From: Cylindrodendrum hubeiense
Taxonomy: Eukaryota > Ascomycota > Sordariomycetes > Hypocreales > Nectriaceae
DNA: 64,000 bases
Assembly (NCBI GenBank): GCA_014621425.1
Contig: JAANBB010000130.1
Coordinates: 27,338 to 91,337 of the forward strand
Reading direction: 5' to 3'
Notes under the pieces: generated by a model
What the model was told of the DNA's origin: nothing
The model's database searches: none
What the model saw: only the letters and a program-made list of their open reading frames with translations
Translations under genes and position numbers: made by a program
Shown: piece by piece, positions 20,772 through 32,344 of the stretch
Layout: each line of letters opens with the position of its first letter
How positions within the stretch are numbered: the first letter of the stretch is position 1

Positions 20772-23688
20772 CTAAACAAACACGGCAACCTTGCCCTTGC
20801 CAGACCCAACCGCCTTGATACGATTGCCAACCTCCAATGGGCTACCCTCGCTCACAATAAAGTGGTTGGTATTCTCAATCTGGCCGACATTCACCCCGAG
20901 GATCCGGTAGATGTTGGTGCTCACGAGATCGAGAGCCGCCTTCTCGCTCAACCGCCCATCGCCGTTCTTGAACGCCGTGCCCGCCGCAAATCCAAGATCA
21001 CGCAGCTCCCAGTCTTCCTTGAGTCCAATCGCTGTTACGACACCCGCGTCGATGAGCACGTCGACGGTGGTACCGTTGGTCAGCGGCGCGCCCGTCAACG
21101 CACGGTGCGAGTCCCAGCTCTCGCCCGTGGACTGCAAAGGTGAGAGGATGACGCCCACGGAGGCTTCAGCCAGCTCCGAGGCCACCAGGTACGCCTCGGC
21201 ACCTCCAATGATGGCCAACTTGATCTTGGCGACTGTCTGGGTGGCCAACATGACATCCTCAACTTGCGACTTAATCTTGAGAGCCGTGGCAATTCCGTCG
21301 GCGCTGTTGATGGTAAGTGCGAGCACTCGTTCTCCATTGAGAACCTTCTTCAGGTATGACTGCTCAGAGAAAGGATCCAAGACAGGCTCTGAGGATGTTG
21401 CGGCCTTGAGGAGCTTTGTCCTCAGGGCTCCAAACGCAGCGGAATAGCTGCTCACTGCCCTTACGTTCACATCAAGGGTATAGTGCAACGCTAGGTCTGA
21501 AGCAAACACAGCCCCCTCCTCGAGGCTCGTCAAAGCGGATGTCACGAAGCCTACACTGGTGCCATAGTGCGTCGACCCCCCGGTAAAGGTAGGCGCAGAG
21601 ATTGCCCTGGTCACACCATACCGGGCTGCGACGTGGAGCTTCTTTGTGTCAAGCATCAGTCCATCAACAGCCCGAGAGAAGACGCCAACGTTGGGACCAT
21701 TATCAGTCGAGGACTCGGCGTCAATCGCGTTCAGTCCAAGGGTGCCCGCCACGCCGGTGAGAGCAGGATAGAGATAACCATGCTTCAAAGCGATAACCTT
21801 CGCACCAGATGCAGCGCCAGCCTTGAACTCCACTTCACAAGTCCCGATACAAGAGATTTTCCCGTTGGAGATAGCGACGTTGAATGATTCCCCATGGGAC
21901 TCGTAGTTGCTCTCGTCAGACAGTAGGACCTTAGTAACTCCGCTGAAGAGCACCTCGTTCAGCATGGTGGGCTTCTCAACCACCACCTCACCAAGGGATT
22001 CGTCAGGTTTAATCGGAGGTCCCAATGGCTTGGAAAGCTCGACCGGGTCCTCAAACTGAGCCTTACCGTCGATCCAAACCTGAACAGGAGCTGCACCGAC
22101 GCTCAGCGGGTCGCTGTCCCATACCGCAATATCGGCATCGAATCCTGGCTTCACCTTGCCCAGTCGCTGACCCATACCCAGCAGATCGGCCGGCGCAGAG
22201 GTCACGCCAGCGAGCGCTGCGTGGTAGGGCAGACCATAGTGGTATGCCTTACCAGCTTCAAAGAGGACATGCTGGGCGTTGAGAACGGGATTGTCGCTGA
22301 CGTAAACGGTTGTCAGGTTGTTCTCGTAGAGAATCCTGCCAGCATACTCAGAGCCGATATAGGACTCGGTCTTGTAGTACATGTTATCAGCGAAGAGAGC
22401 CGATGCAGGTGGGCGACCGCCCCATGTTCGCTTCAGAATCTAGTTCAAGTTAGCTAAATGATTTCCCATGTCTTCTGATATCCCAAGAACTGACCTCTGG
22501 TACGAGATATGTTTGGTGAGCATGGTGGAAGGCTCGAACGGGGAATTTGAACTCATTAGTATGGTCAACCATAGCCTCCAGATCCGGGACTGTGTAGCAA
22601 TGTGTGTTGATGTGGACTTGCCCACGGAGGACTGCAGCCAGGGCCTCCCATGCAATCACCTGGGGCAGGTATTCTTCCAAGGCTTCAATGCCGAGAGCCT
22701 CAGCCTTATCACACCAATCATCCTGCTTCTGCACCAGTTCCTGAGCCTGCTCGAAGGCGTGGCGGAACTCATAGCTCTCGCCCATACGGCTGAATGGCCT
22801 CCGGCCGACTCTGCCGTGGACGCGTTTCGCATTCTCTCCGCAAGCCATCTTCATGTACCGCCAGGTACGATCCGGGTCCGCAAGCAGGTCTTCGGCGCTG
22901 ATTTCCTTACGGCCATCAGATTTGCCGACCGCATGCTTGATAATGTAGGCCTCCCCACCAATGTTGTTTCCAGAACCAGGCAGGACAAGCGAGGTCGTTA
23001 CACCACCGGACTTGATGACTTCAAATTGCGTGTCAAAGGGATAGATGGCGTCAATGGCACGAGCCCAGGGCGTAATGTTGTCGGACATCTCGTTGCCGTC
23101 CGCGTTACCTTCGAGAGAGGGCAATGGATAAACGCCGACATGGCTGTGCATATCAATGATGCCGCTCGTCAACTGTCGGCCTCTGGCATCATAGACAATG
23201 GTATCATCGCTCAATGAGTTGGACGGGATGTTGGCCTCGACTCTCTTGATGAGCCCATGCTCAAGGAAGACGTCGCCGGATATCCACTCCCAGCCCTTGC
23301 CGGCTCGGGCATCTTCCTCGCTTGTGCCCTCGACGGGTTCACCGACCCAGATAGTGGCATTCTTAATCAGCGTCGGCTTGCCGCCGTCAACATAGCGAGC
23401 GTTCTTGTCGCGGCCGAGACCCGCGGGGTCTTGCGGCTTTGTTCGGAGCTTTTTGCACGTTGCAAGGTCGTCGTTGAGCTTCTTCAGAGACAGCCTGGGC
23501 TCGTTTTTCGGCTGGATCTGCCTCCACTGAGCAAACACGAGAAAGGCGAGGCAGCCCAAGGCGAATAACTTGACGCCGCGGGATCGGCGCATGGCCCGCC
23601 CGCCTCGGTGTCGACCATGGGCGGCGGCAGCGGCAGGCGGAGGCAGCGAAACCGCGCTGTAGGGCGGAAGATGGACCTTTTCATCCAT
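20772..23688 (-). CDS. Membrane-anchored tandem amidohydrolase (imidazolonepropionase-like)
   Basis: Spliced model: complement of 22495-23688 joined to 20772-22439, giving 953 residues; the 55-nt intron (GTCAGT...CTAG) restores 'TYLVPEILKRTWGG'. I chose the ATG at 23688 ('MDEKVHLPPYSAVSL'); the frame stays open to 23853. A basic stretch and one hydrophobic segment (about 40-54, 'KLFALGCLAFLVFAQW') suggest a type II anchor. The first amidohydrolase domain has HxH metal ligands H181/H183 in 'DMHSHVG', H363 in 'INTHCY', H388-H391 in 'FHHAHQ' and 'VSDNP' further on, so it looks catalytic. The second half repeats the fold ('GGAEAYLVASELAEASVGV', 'SLTNGTTVD'-like segment, 'DLVSTNIYRILGV') but has 'LYPALTGVAG' where an HxH would be, so it is probably a non-catalytic domain. 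Substrate unknown. Confidence 0.88.
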
Positions 23689-24602
23689 TGTTGCGGTGCC
23701 TGGGAGAGCTGCAACAACGGTCGACGCGTTGTTGAATGGGGAGTTGGAGGAGATGAAAAGCGGCGGATGGGCGGAAGCTCCAAGAGCTAGAGATAAGAGC
23801 TCCGAGCCATTGTCCCATAACAGAAGGTCCCATGACGACTGACGGGATGGCAATCACGCCCCGCTATGGCGTCGAGTCGCTCCAGCAGGGGTCCAGTGGA
23901 GCTTTAGGTGGGTACAGGGCGGCACAGGCAGCAGCCAGCCTATAACGACGCCCAATGCGCCCGAGGTCGCTGCGTTGACACGGGACGGGAAGCTGTGGAG
24001 ATGGAGTTGGGCTTGTGGGCTTGTGGGCTGGAGGGCATAGCACAGGAATGGGATGCAAGTGCCATGATCGGATGATAAGGAACGAATTAAAGCAGCGGTA
24101 GATCCGTGGAGTTTCGTATTCCATGATAAATTACTCAATCAGTGAAATGATGCGTCTTTCATTTGATGATTCACAACCACTTCCCGAGACAAAGCCTTCC
24201 CATCCAATTATGAGCGCGAACACTGATACACATCCTCCTTCATGTCAACCTGGGTTGTTCCAGGAGCTTCGCATTGCAGCCCAATACGAAGCGGGCTGTC
24301 GGAGGGCATCCCTAGTCCCCGCGAATCACGAAGTTACGTCATGTCTCGATTCACGCCTCATGAACGTTGGATGGTCAGCAGCAGAAGGCGGGGGAGCCAA
24401 CCCCGCCTAAGCTTCGACATGTTCAACTGGGCTAAGCGGTCGATACTGCATGTGATGGAACTCTAACTCCGACATCATCTCCAAGTATTTGTCTTCTTGC
24501 TTACGGCCTCAATTTCTTCTTCTTTTATCTCAAGCCAGTTCTCACCGACAACCTCTGTTTATTCCATTAAGTAGTTAGCACACCCACCCCCACCTTGCCA
24601 CA
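23689..24602. promoter_or_regulatory. Divergent intergenic region (amidohydrolase / GST)
   Basis: About 900 bases between two divergently transcribed genes, likely holding both promoters. The segment just upstream of the GST start is pyrimidine rich (about 24480-24600). The first 165 bases could be coding if the amidohydrolase starts at 23853. No other gene seen. Confidence 0.4.
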
Positions 24603-25443
24603 ATGTCATCTCCAGATGCCAAGCGCGTCAAGACCAACGACGGCGCCCCCTACGAGCTCATCTACTGGCCTGGTATCCCAGGCCGCGGCGAATGGGTCCG
24701 TCTTCTCTTTGAAGAAGCCGGTGTTCCATACACCGACCATGCCAAGGAGGCCGATGGCGTCTCTGCCGTCCTCGAATACATCTCCGCCGAGAACGTTGGC
24801 GACGCTACCAACCCGCCCGTTTTAGCATCCCCCATCCTCAAGCATGGCGACCTCGTCTTGCACCAGTTGCCAAATATCCTCTTATACCTCGCCCCTAAGC
24901 TGGGTCTCGCACCGACCGAGGGTGATGGCGTCTTTTTTCTCAACCAGATCGTGCTTACCCTCCTCGATGGCTTCGTAAACGAGTTGCACGACACCCACCA
25001 CCCCGTCGCGACGTCCTTGTACTATGAGGATCAGAAACCCGAGGCCAAAAAGCGCTCTAAATATTTTATTGCCGAACGCATTCCTAAGTTCCTTGGCTAT
25101 ACCCAGCGAGTCCTGGACTCCAAGGCGAGCGGCGAAGGACCCTGGCTATACGGCGGCAAGTTGACCTATGCCGACTTGACCCTGTTCCAGGTGATCCATC
25201 ATATCTCCAAGCAAGTGAGTGCGCGATTCGCTAACAGCGCGTCAATAGTGCCTTGACGGAACCAAATATGCTTTCCCCAAATCGATCGAAAAGCTCCAGA
25301 AGTCGGGCAAATATGACGGCGTGTTCAAACTATACGATACCGTCAAGGAGCTTCCGAACATCAACAAGTACCTGGAAAGCAAGCGGCGTATTCCCTACGG
25401 AGACGGAATTTTCCGCTATTACCCAGAGCTTGAGGAGGAATAA
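24603..25443 (+). CDS. Glutathione S-transferase
   Basis: Spliced model: exons 24603-25214 and 25249-25443, giving 268 residues. The intron between them would be only 34 nt (donor GTGAGT, GCTAAC branch sequence, ATAG acceptor). If it is not removed the frame ends at 25256 with 217 residues and lacks the last helices. The N-terminal thioredoxin-like domain has 'YELIYWPGIPGRGEWVRLL' followed by 'PPVLASPILKHGDLVLHQLP', matching the glutathione-binding region of sigma-like GSTs. The C-terminal helical domain has 'GEGPWLYGGKLTYADLTLF' with the conserved N-capping Asp. It is cytosolic and likely conjugates glutathione to electrophiles or acts as a peroxidase. The second exon keeps GST-like content ('YDTVKELPNINKYLESKRR'). 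Confidence 0.93.
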
Positions 25444-25875
25444 ACGGACGGATTCAACCATCTATGGAAGGCACAGCAAGCCCAAAATTGCCAGAGTAAA
25501 GTGTTTAGAAAAGTCTACTGGTTCAAGTGATATTCTTGACTAAGCCCCCTGTCGTGATGTGCGAGTTTGAATCACCGAATCTTATGTTTGGGAGTTTGAC
25601 TTTTTGATAAGTCTATGGCATTTTTACTATTAGGAGAACTCACTTTGAATACTGAATATGCGTTCCAAGGAGCTGTAGCAGGTATCCGTTTCTGATGCAA
25701 TCTGCATAAGTCATGGTAATTGATATCTCATGTCTAATAGCCCTTATCCACCCTTGATGATGGTCTATCCTAATCCCAATAATCACGTTCCTCGCTAACG
25801 ATGCCAAAAAGGGTATTAAAAGGCCGTATAAACAATAACACAAAATCCCTCCTTTTCTCGTATTTTCTCGTTCGT
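25444..25875. terminator. Convergent 3' flank between GST and DUF3433 genes
   Basis: About 430 AT-richer bases between two convergent genes. It should hold both polyadenylation regions. No gene recognised. Confidence 0.35.
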
Positions 25876-28800
25876 TTAGGCCTGATAGCCATGATACGAG
25901 GTATCAATCTTTTGGTGCATCTGTTGCGGCTCCGGCGCAACCTCAGTGTGCGTGCCATCATCTCGATCCACCGCGGGTCTCGTAGCACCAGCACTTGTCA
26001 ACACATCTCCATACCAATACCGCCCGCCAATCTCCTTGACCCGCTGCTCACGCTCCTCATTGCTCAAACTTGCCAGTCCGCTGAAGTGGTTCAGCATGCC
26101 GCTCTCGGAAACGTAGTACATCGCACCCGCGATGGATCGGGGATCGAGGGGCATATGTGGCCAGCGAATAAAGAAGCTGGCGCCGAGGGTCAAGATCATC
26201 ATGCCCATTATAACCGCCGCCAGGCGCACACAGATGTTGTGGGTGATCTCGGTTTGCGTCAGGGTATACGGGACGTTGGCAAGGATAATTGGCATGAACT
26301 CGGACAGGATGGCCATGAGTGCGACGATGGCCGGGAAGTACTGTCCGTGCTTGAGTGCAGACCAAATACCGGAGAATGGGTTCGTAGGTCGGGTGAGGAG
26401 GACGGAATCCGATGCGCTCTGGGGGCTGTGCGACATGACATGGTACGGGACGATCATTGCCACGCCTGTAAATATGTTAATAGATGCCTTAAGCTGAAAG
26501 GATGATGCGACTTACTGATGAAAAGAGCCGTCCAGCCAAACGAGACGATGACACCCAGAACAGCAAACATAAAGCGGGTGCCAAATGATTGACTGGTCAT
26601 GAAGATTTGGAAACCGTCTTGTGTCTTGAACGTGATGTAGTAGTAGAGCGTGAGCGCCATGAGTCCCATGAGGAACAACATAAAGCACAGCCGCCATGCA
26701 ACTCCCAGAGCGATGAACGGGTTTCCTCTTCGCTTCTTCCTCGTAACATCGAGAGAGTCAATAGAGCTAACCTCGGATATCGTCCCGGTAATTTCTTGAA
26801 CCTGCAGGTTCTGGCCCGCGTCGTCATAGAGCACGATGCCATACTCGGTCTGCCCACGGTCGTTCTCAAAATAACCGAATCCATAGCGCTTCTCGGCCAT
26901 CTCTTTGGCAATCTTCCTCTCGGTCGACCTCTGTGGTCGAATCTCACGGTTGGCCGCCAGGGAGGCAATGCCAGCGACGCTCCAGGGGTTCGCGTACAGT
27001 CCCGTCTCCCAGTTCCGGAGGAAGAAAAGCAGCAGACAGAGAAGGACGATGGTGAGGGCGAGTAGAGCGATGAGAGCATGTGTAGGGGCTGGAGACACTC
27101 CCAACTCGGCGGCACAGCCAACGGGGTTGAATTTCGTACAAGATCCGTGCATTTTGACGCCAATGGCTTCGGTGGCGATAGGAGTCATCAGGGCGGTGCA
27201 CCAGACGATGAGCATAGTGAAGAAGGTAACCGGCTCGCCCTTGGTGAGAATCGAAATTGGCTTCAAGAAGCCGGTCCATCCGCTAAAATGGAGCGTCATG
27301 GCATTGGGTCCCAAGGCACCATTGGGGCGGTTCAGAGCATAGAAAGGCTGATACAACTGGGCGTTGAGGTCGATGATGCGAGCCGGGATCGACAACATCA
27401 CAGACAGGAACGGAGGAAGAAACTTGCCAAGGAAGTATTGGGCGTCGTTCATTTTGTAGACCCTTGTCTCGTAGACGACGATGGGCCCTGTTTCTTCAGG
27501 CTCAGATGATGTGACTGTAGGCGTATACGTCACCATCATAGTTGAAGTTTTAGAGTAGCTCTTTGTCGTCCCCTTCTTGACCGAGGCGATGGTGGTTGAC
27601 TCAGTTCCAGTCGACGTGATGGTTGTCAGAACCCCGGACTTGGTGGAGACAAAGGTCGTCGGCTCAACCGACTTGACAGTAGTGGAAAGCCACCCACTGT
27701 AGGTCGAGACGACTTGAGTCGTCGTTGGAAGACCATCTGTGCCCCAGAGGGTGACGTCCATAGTCGTGGTATAGGCACCGACCTCTGTCACAAACGTCTC
27801 TGGAGCCTCCGAAACCACGACCACGGTCTCACCACCAGGTATCTCGGAAACGATGGTGACGGGGCCGACTTTCTCGACCTTTTTGACTGTTTTATCGGGC
27901 TCCACGCTGACGACGTCGATGACCTTGGCTGAGGGCTTCGTGGTCGGCTTCGGTGGCGGGCGCGGCTTATCAGACGCATTGTCATCACTGCCGGAGTCAT
28001 CATCCGAATTGTCATCAGAATGGCCATCATGGTTGTCATCCGAGTTATTGTCATCTGAATTGTTGCCTTTATGATTGTCATCCGAGTTGTCGTCCGAGTT
28101 GTCATCCGAGTTATCATCCGAGTTGTTGTCGTCATGGCTGTCATCAGAGTTGTCGTCTGAATGGTTGTCATGGTTATCATCTGAATTATTGTCGTTGTTA
28201 TCATCTGAGTTGTTATCGTCATGGTTGTCGTCGGAATTATTATCGTGTTTGTTGTCGTCGTTGTCATCAGAATTGTCATCTGAATTATCATTTGACTTGC
28301 TGTCGTCGTCATTTGACTTGTTGTCGTCATCGTTTGACTTGTTGTCGTCATCATTTGACTTGTTGTCGTCGTCATTTGAATGCTTCTCGTCGTGGTTATC
28401 ATCGTCATCATCGTTGTCATCCGAATTGTTGCTCTTGTCTGACGGCTTGCTACCTGGTGGCAGGGTATAGGCAGATGTAATGGTGACCTCGCCAATCGTA
28501 ATGAAGGTGGTCGCGGCCTGGGTGGACGTTCCAACACTTTCAACCTTTGTAGTACCAATAGCCTCGGTCTTGGTAGTTCCGTCACTGAGAAACTCGGTCG
28601 ACGCCTCGTGTTCAACCTCAGAAGCAGATGAAGAGACGATGGTCGTCGCCTGGGTGACCTCAGAGGCCGTTCCGGCGGGCATACTCATGGCTATTGTAGA
28701 AGTGTAGGTGTGGGTATACGCGACACTGCTCGGCACTGGTGTTGCGCCTCCCCCGGAGGGTTGGATCATGGTATACCCGGTGGTCGTGCCGACGGTAACA

Positions 28801-29576
28801 AACTGGGAAAAGGCGACATCAGTAGGAAGGTAGGTTGAGATTACATCGGAAGTATACGTGACCACAACCCATTTGGTAGAGGTGCCTCCCGAGTGCACGA
28901 GAGTTGATCCGTCTACAGTCACAGTTGAGAAGATTGTGGACTGGACCAAGCTGGTGAACTTGACTGTTGAAGGTTTGACGGTGACGACGCTGGTAACATG
29001 GCTCACGAAGACGGTTACTCCGGTATTTTTGTTTCGCTCCTGGTTCTCCCGAGCCTCAAGCTGGGACTCGTCGAGGTCGGAAAGCCATCGCTTGCCTGAA
29101 ATTTTAGCATCCGTGTCGGAGTTCCGCATCACTTGTCTCGCATACACCACGATGGCCATAACGCCAATCAGGCAGAAGATCAGACCGAGGACGAAATACC
29201 ATCTCAGCGGCGTCGGCCGGTAGTCTGGTCGCTTTCGCGGGACCGGCTGCTTGACGATGCCGTCGTCCCATTGTCGCTCCTCGTCCGTCGACTGTGGGTG
29301 GTACTGGGCTTCCAGCCAGTGAGGATCACGAGTTGAGTGCGATATGTACTGGCTCTGCTGCTGGGTTTCGGTCGATGGGGGATCATACAGCTGAGTGTTG
29401 GCCCACTGTCGATCTTCTGTTGATGGTGGATCGTATGGGGTGTTGGCGTCCCAGGGATGATCTTCAGTCGTTTGTGCATGGCGCTGGTCATGGTGCCCGT
29501 CTTGAGCCGACGGCTGCTGGTACTGAGCGTCGTACTCGTACGTCGAAGCGTCGATGCCCTGCTGGTTGGAATACAT
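25876..29576 (-). CDS. Large DUF3433 membrane protein with Ser/Asp/Asn repeat
   Basis: Spliced model: complement of 26516-29576 joined to 25876-26465, giving 1216 residues; the 50-nt intron restores 'WTALFISGVAMIVPYH'. Order of parts: a Gln/Tyr/Pro-rich cytosolic N-terminus with short repeats of 'YDPPSTE'; a first membrane helix at about 125-146 ('WYFVLGLIFCLIGVMAIVVY'); a Ser/Thr-rich extracellular region; a Ser/Asp/Asn low-complexity block at about 379-537; another Ser/Thr/Val-rich region; then a multi-helix C-terminal region ('LPPFLSVMLSIPARIIDLN', 'FFTMLIVWCTALMTPIATEA', 'ALIALLALTIVLLCLLLFF') of the DUF3433 type. The Ser/Thr regions suggest heavy O-glycosylation and a place at the plasma membrane facing the cell wall. 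The family has no established biochemical role. Confidence 0.88.
27960..28440 (-). repeat. 12-bp coding minisatellite (Ser-Asp-Asp-Asn units)
   Basis: Inside the DUF3433 gene. The coding strand repeats GATGACAACTCG and close variants, giving SDDN, NDDD and NSDD units. The clearest perfect copies are near 28080-28130. The block is almost only Ser, Asp, Asn, His and Lys over about 160 residues and is expected to vary in length between strains. Confidence 0.85.
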
Positions 29577-32344
29577 GGCGAGCGACGACGGGTCGATTCC
29601 CGTACTGCACCAGACAGAGAAGGAAAAGAGTCACTGGGCAGCAAATTCCACAACAATCTCGAAACCAAGTAGACGCGGTGGGAGGAGGCCTTTACATATT
29701 TCAACAGCGGCGCCTAGCTGCAGGCAGCACCACCCTGTCCGAGCCAGCAAGCCGATCAAGCCCCCAAGCCCCCAGACAAGCCATCCACACACCATGAGTC
29801 CTATTCTGAGGCAGAGCCGGCCGTCTGGTTTGAGACGAGCCACCCGCCGGGGGCGACTGCCGAGCCATGCACGAATAGCATGGCCGCAGGCCAGCGTGGT
29901 ACCGGGAAGAGCCCAACCGCCACGACTGGTGCGTGGAGAAGACCTGGGTCCTGGCCGCCTGCTGGCCCGCGCTGCGAGTCCAGACTCAGGCTGGGGGGCT
30001 GGTCGGAGCTGGCTCCCAGGCCATGATTTGCTGCGCCAGCGCCACGGAGCCGGGAGAGGCCTGGTTCGGGGGAGCGTGGCGCTCAGCTGAGCTTGTCGTC
30101 ATGCTGTAGCACTACCAGCCCCTTCTTTCGGCGGCGGACAGCGGGCACTATGGATGTCACAGACGACGCCTGTGAGGACAGGACCAGTGCGCCTTGGGCC
30201 AGTGAGCCCTAGACGCCTAAACAAGAGCGTGCTAGATGGGCCGCGTCGATCCCTCGCATTGACGCTGGTTGGAGCCATGTTGAGACAAGAGAGCACGGGG
30301 CGGGGCCACGGGAGTCGCTCGAGGAGTCAGGACTTCCCACGAAGCCAGGGCTAAGCCTCACAGGGCTTAAGGATAGGGATAGAGATTCGCTGTGGGATCG
30401 GACAGGGGTCAAGGGGGCCCGAGCAAGGGTGTCGGTGGACTGCCGGTGGATGCTGGTGGTGGGCGTTAGGGGTAGGGCTGAAGGCGCAGCAGGGAGAGGC
30501 CCCCGTAGCATGGGCAGCTACAGCGCAGGGAAGAGCAAAATAAACAGCTGCAGACAACCAGCTGCAGACGAGACGGGCATGCCGCTGCTGACAAGCAACC
30601 GCCACGCCTTGCCGCGTCAGGGCAGTTCGCCGGCCCAGCGTCTCTGATGATTCCTAAGCTGTGGCTATTCAGGGCCTGCTTCGCTTGCCAGGTGGCGTTT
30701 TTCGCTCGCTGAGTTAGTTGCGGATAGAGTGGTGATAGCTCGACTCCGGTGGGCTCTAGCACCTGGTAGTGTCTCGCCCAGCGCCCCGGAATGCGAAAAT
30801 GCAGCCGACGGTTCTGCCATTCTGGGCTGCCCTGAATCCCGCCCGGCGGTTTGTCCCATTCCCAATCTCGATTCCGCCTGCGCTACCCGCAGTCTGCCCA
30901 CACCGTCCAGCGGTCCCCTCCGCCATGGCTTGCCGCCACCGCACCCTGGCCTGGGCTCGTGGGTGGTCGTATTGGCGTGTCACTGGCTGGATACTTCCGC
31001 TTTGTGTGTTTTCGCCGTGTTGTGTGCCATCCTGTTTGCTCGTTTTTGCAGCGGCGGCTCGGCATTGCGCTTGCGTCTGCATGTGCACTGCCCACCCTCC
31101 CAGTCGGTCTGCACCTGTGCCGAAATGGTGCCTGTACCCAAACGACGCCTGCCCCATCATCGCGATAGGGGCACGATTCCACAGATCAGATCATTCAGGG
31201 GACGGCTGCTCAAACCCGACCCCTGATCCGTGTGCGTCGCGACTATTAAACGCCGCTTACTGGAAGGATACGAATATTATGTGAGATGGTGCGTTTGTTT
31301 TGCGCTTATTTCCGTTCCACCAAGGGGATTCCGAATCCAGGCTCCATCTCACCACAGGAATCCATGCACCTCCATCCGTTGCTGTGCTATGCCCAACGAC
31401 TGGCGGAAAGCTACCTTATGGATGAACCCACTATCGCGCCCGTGCAAGTGTAACGTCTGTGTCGATGCAACACCACCATCCATCTTGGCAGCCTTCTCGC
31501 AGTCGCTGGCTTTGTCCCCCACCTCCTCCTTGTTGGCCAATCCTCGCCCCGAACGCGCCAACTCTATCCCCAGGAGTCCCAATGGCTAGCGAATGGCGTG
31601 ACTCCTTCGGCCACGATGACGCGTGTGGTTCATAGGACTCTCTGGGTATCGGTGTCCAGGAGGACATACATAGTACAGCAGCCCCTCCGAGTAATCGTGG
31701 GCCTCGGTGACAAAAGGAGTCGCGATGAGCGTCTGCAGAGGATAATTACGGCTTCATGCATGTTTCAAGCCGAATCGGTTGGACGATTTTTGTAATACAG
31801 TCAGAAAATCTTGCGAATAATGGTTCCAGCCCCCAACTGCTCCATTAATACCTCTCGGCTTTCCGGCAACATTAGTGAATCTTGCCCCTGTGTAGAATAC
31901 GAACTCACGAGCCTGTGCTGGGATGGGGAAGTCCAATACTGCACGGAATAAACCATGAAATGCTTTTCGCGTCCTTGACCAAAGACGCCCGGTGGCTGCC
32001 TAATGACCAGGAATAGGTGTGTTACACACATGTGGTTGGCGTATTGTGGCTTCGAGCTCGCGACAGCGGTGGACCAATTGTCATGATGTTTGACGAGATA
32101 TATCAGCTGTTCGATGTTGCATACGGATGTCTCAAATCTTAATTCTTGTTGCATGTTTGGTTCGTCAGTGTGAGCGCGGCCTGAATCTGGCTGCCTGCTG
32201 CGGAGAAGTAGAACGCAAACTAGTAAATGCTAGGTTGTGACTCAATTCCTCAAATGTTTAGGATGTTACTATGGCAGCCTATGTCCACTAATAACATTCA
32301 AGCTTGACGGTTGCTTTCAGAGCTAATACAACCCCTTGGTGACA
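29577..32344. other. Long intergenic region
   Basis: About 2.8 kb between two minus-strand genes. The first several hundred bases are the DUF3433 promoter. The stretch at 29.7-31.3 kb is GC rich and has several overlapping open frames on both strands, none with a recognisable domain or splice-consistent extension. One 117-codon frame at 31801-32154 is listed separately as doubtful. Confidence 0.35.
31801..32154 (-). CDS. Possible small hypothetical protein (117 residues)
   Basis: An ATG-initiated frame of 117 residues with an even, protein-like composition ('NIEQLIYLVKHHDNW', 'THLFLVIRQPPGVFGQG', 'REKHFMVYSVQYW'). I do not recognise it, and it has no signal peptide or membrane helix. It lies alone in an intergenic region downstream of the MYND-DUF4470 gene on the same strand. 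It may be a real small gene, an unlinked exon or chance. Confidence 0.3.
   Translation of the reverse strand: MQQELRFETSVCNIEQLIYLVKHHDNWSTAVASSKPQYANHMCVTHLFLVIRQPPGVFGQGREKHFMVYSVQYWTSPSQHRLVSSYSTQGQDSLMLPESREVLMEQLGAGTIIRKIF

Noticed and set aside
25215..25256. Unspliced 217-residue ending of the GST
   Set aside because: The downstream frame has GST-like content and joins in phase after removing a GT-AG segment, so the longer spliced form is preferred, though retention remains possible.
27953..28480. Two plus-strand frames of Cys/His or Ser/Glu/Leu repeats (175 and 131 codons)
   Set aside because: They are the antisense reading of the Ser/Asp/Asn minisatellite in the DUF3433 gene; repeats of 12 bp stay open in several frames.
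30709..31284. Several overlapping frames of 100-170 codons on both strands
   Set aside because: Overlap in almost all frames shows stop-poor GC-rich DNA rather than coding; no signal peptide, domain or splice link was found.
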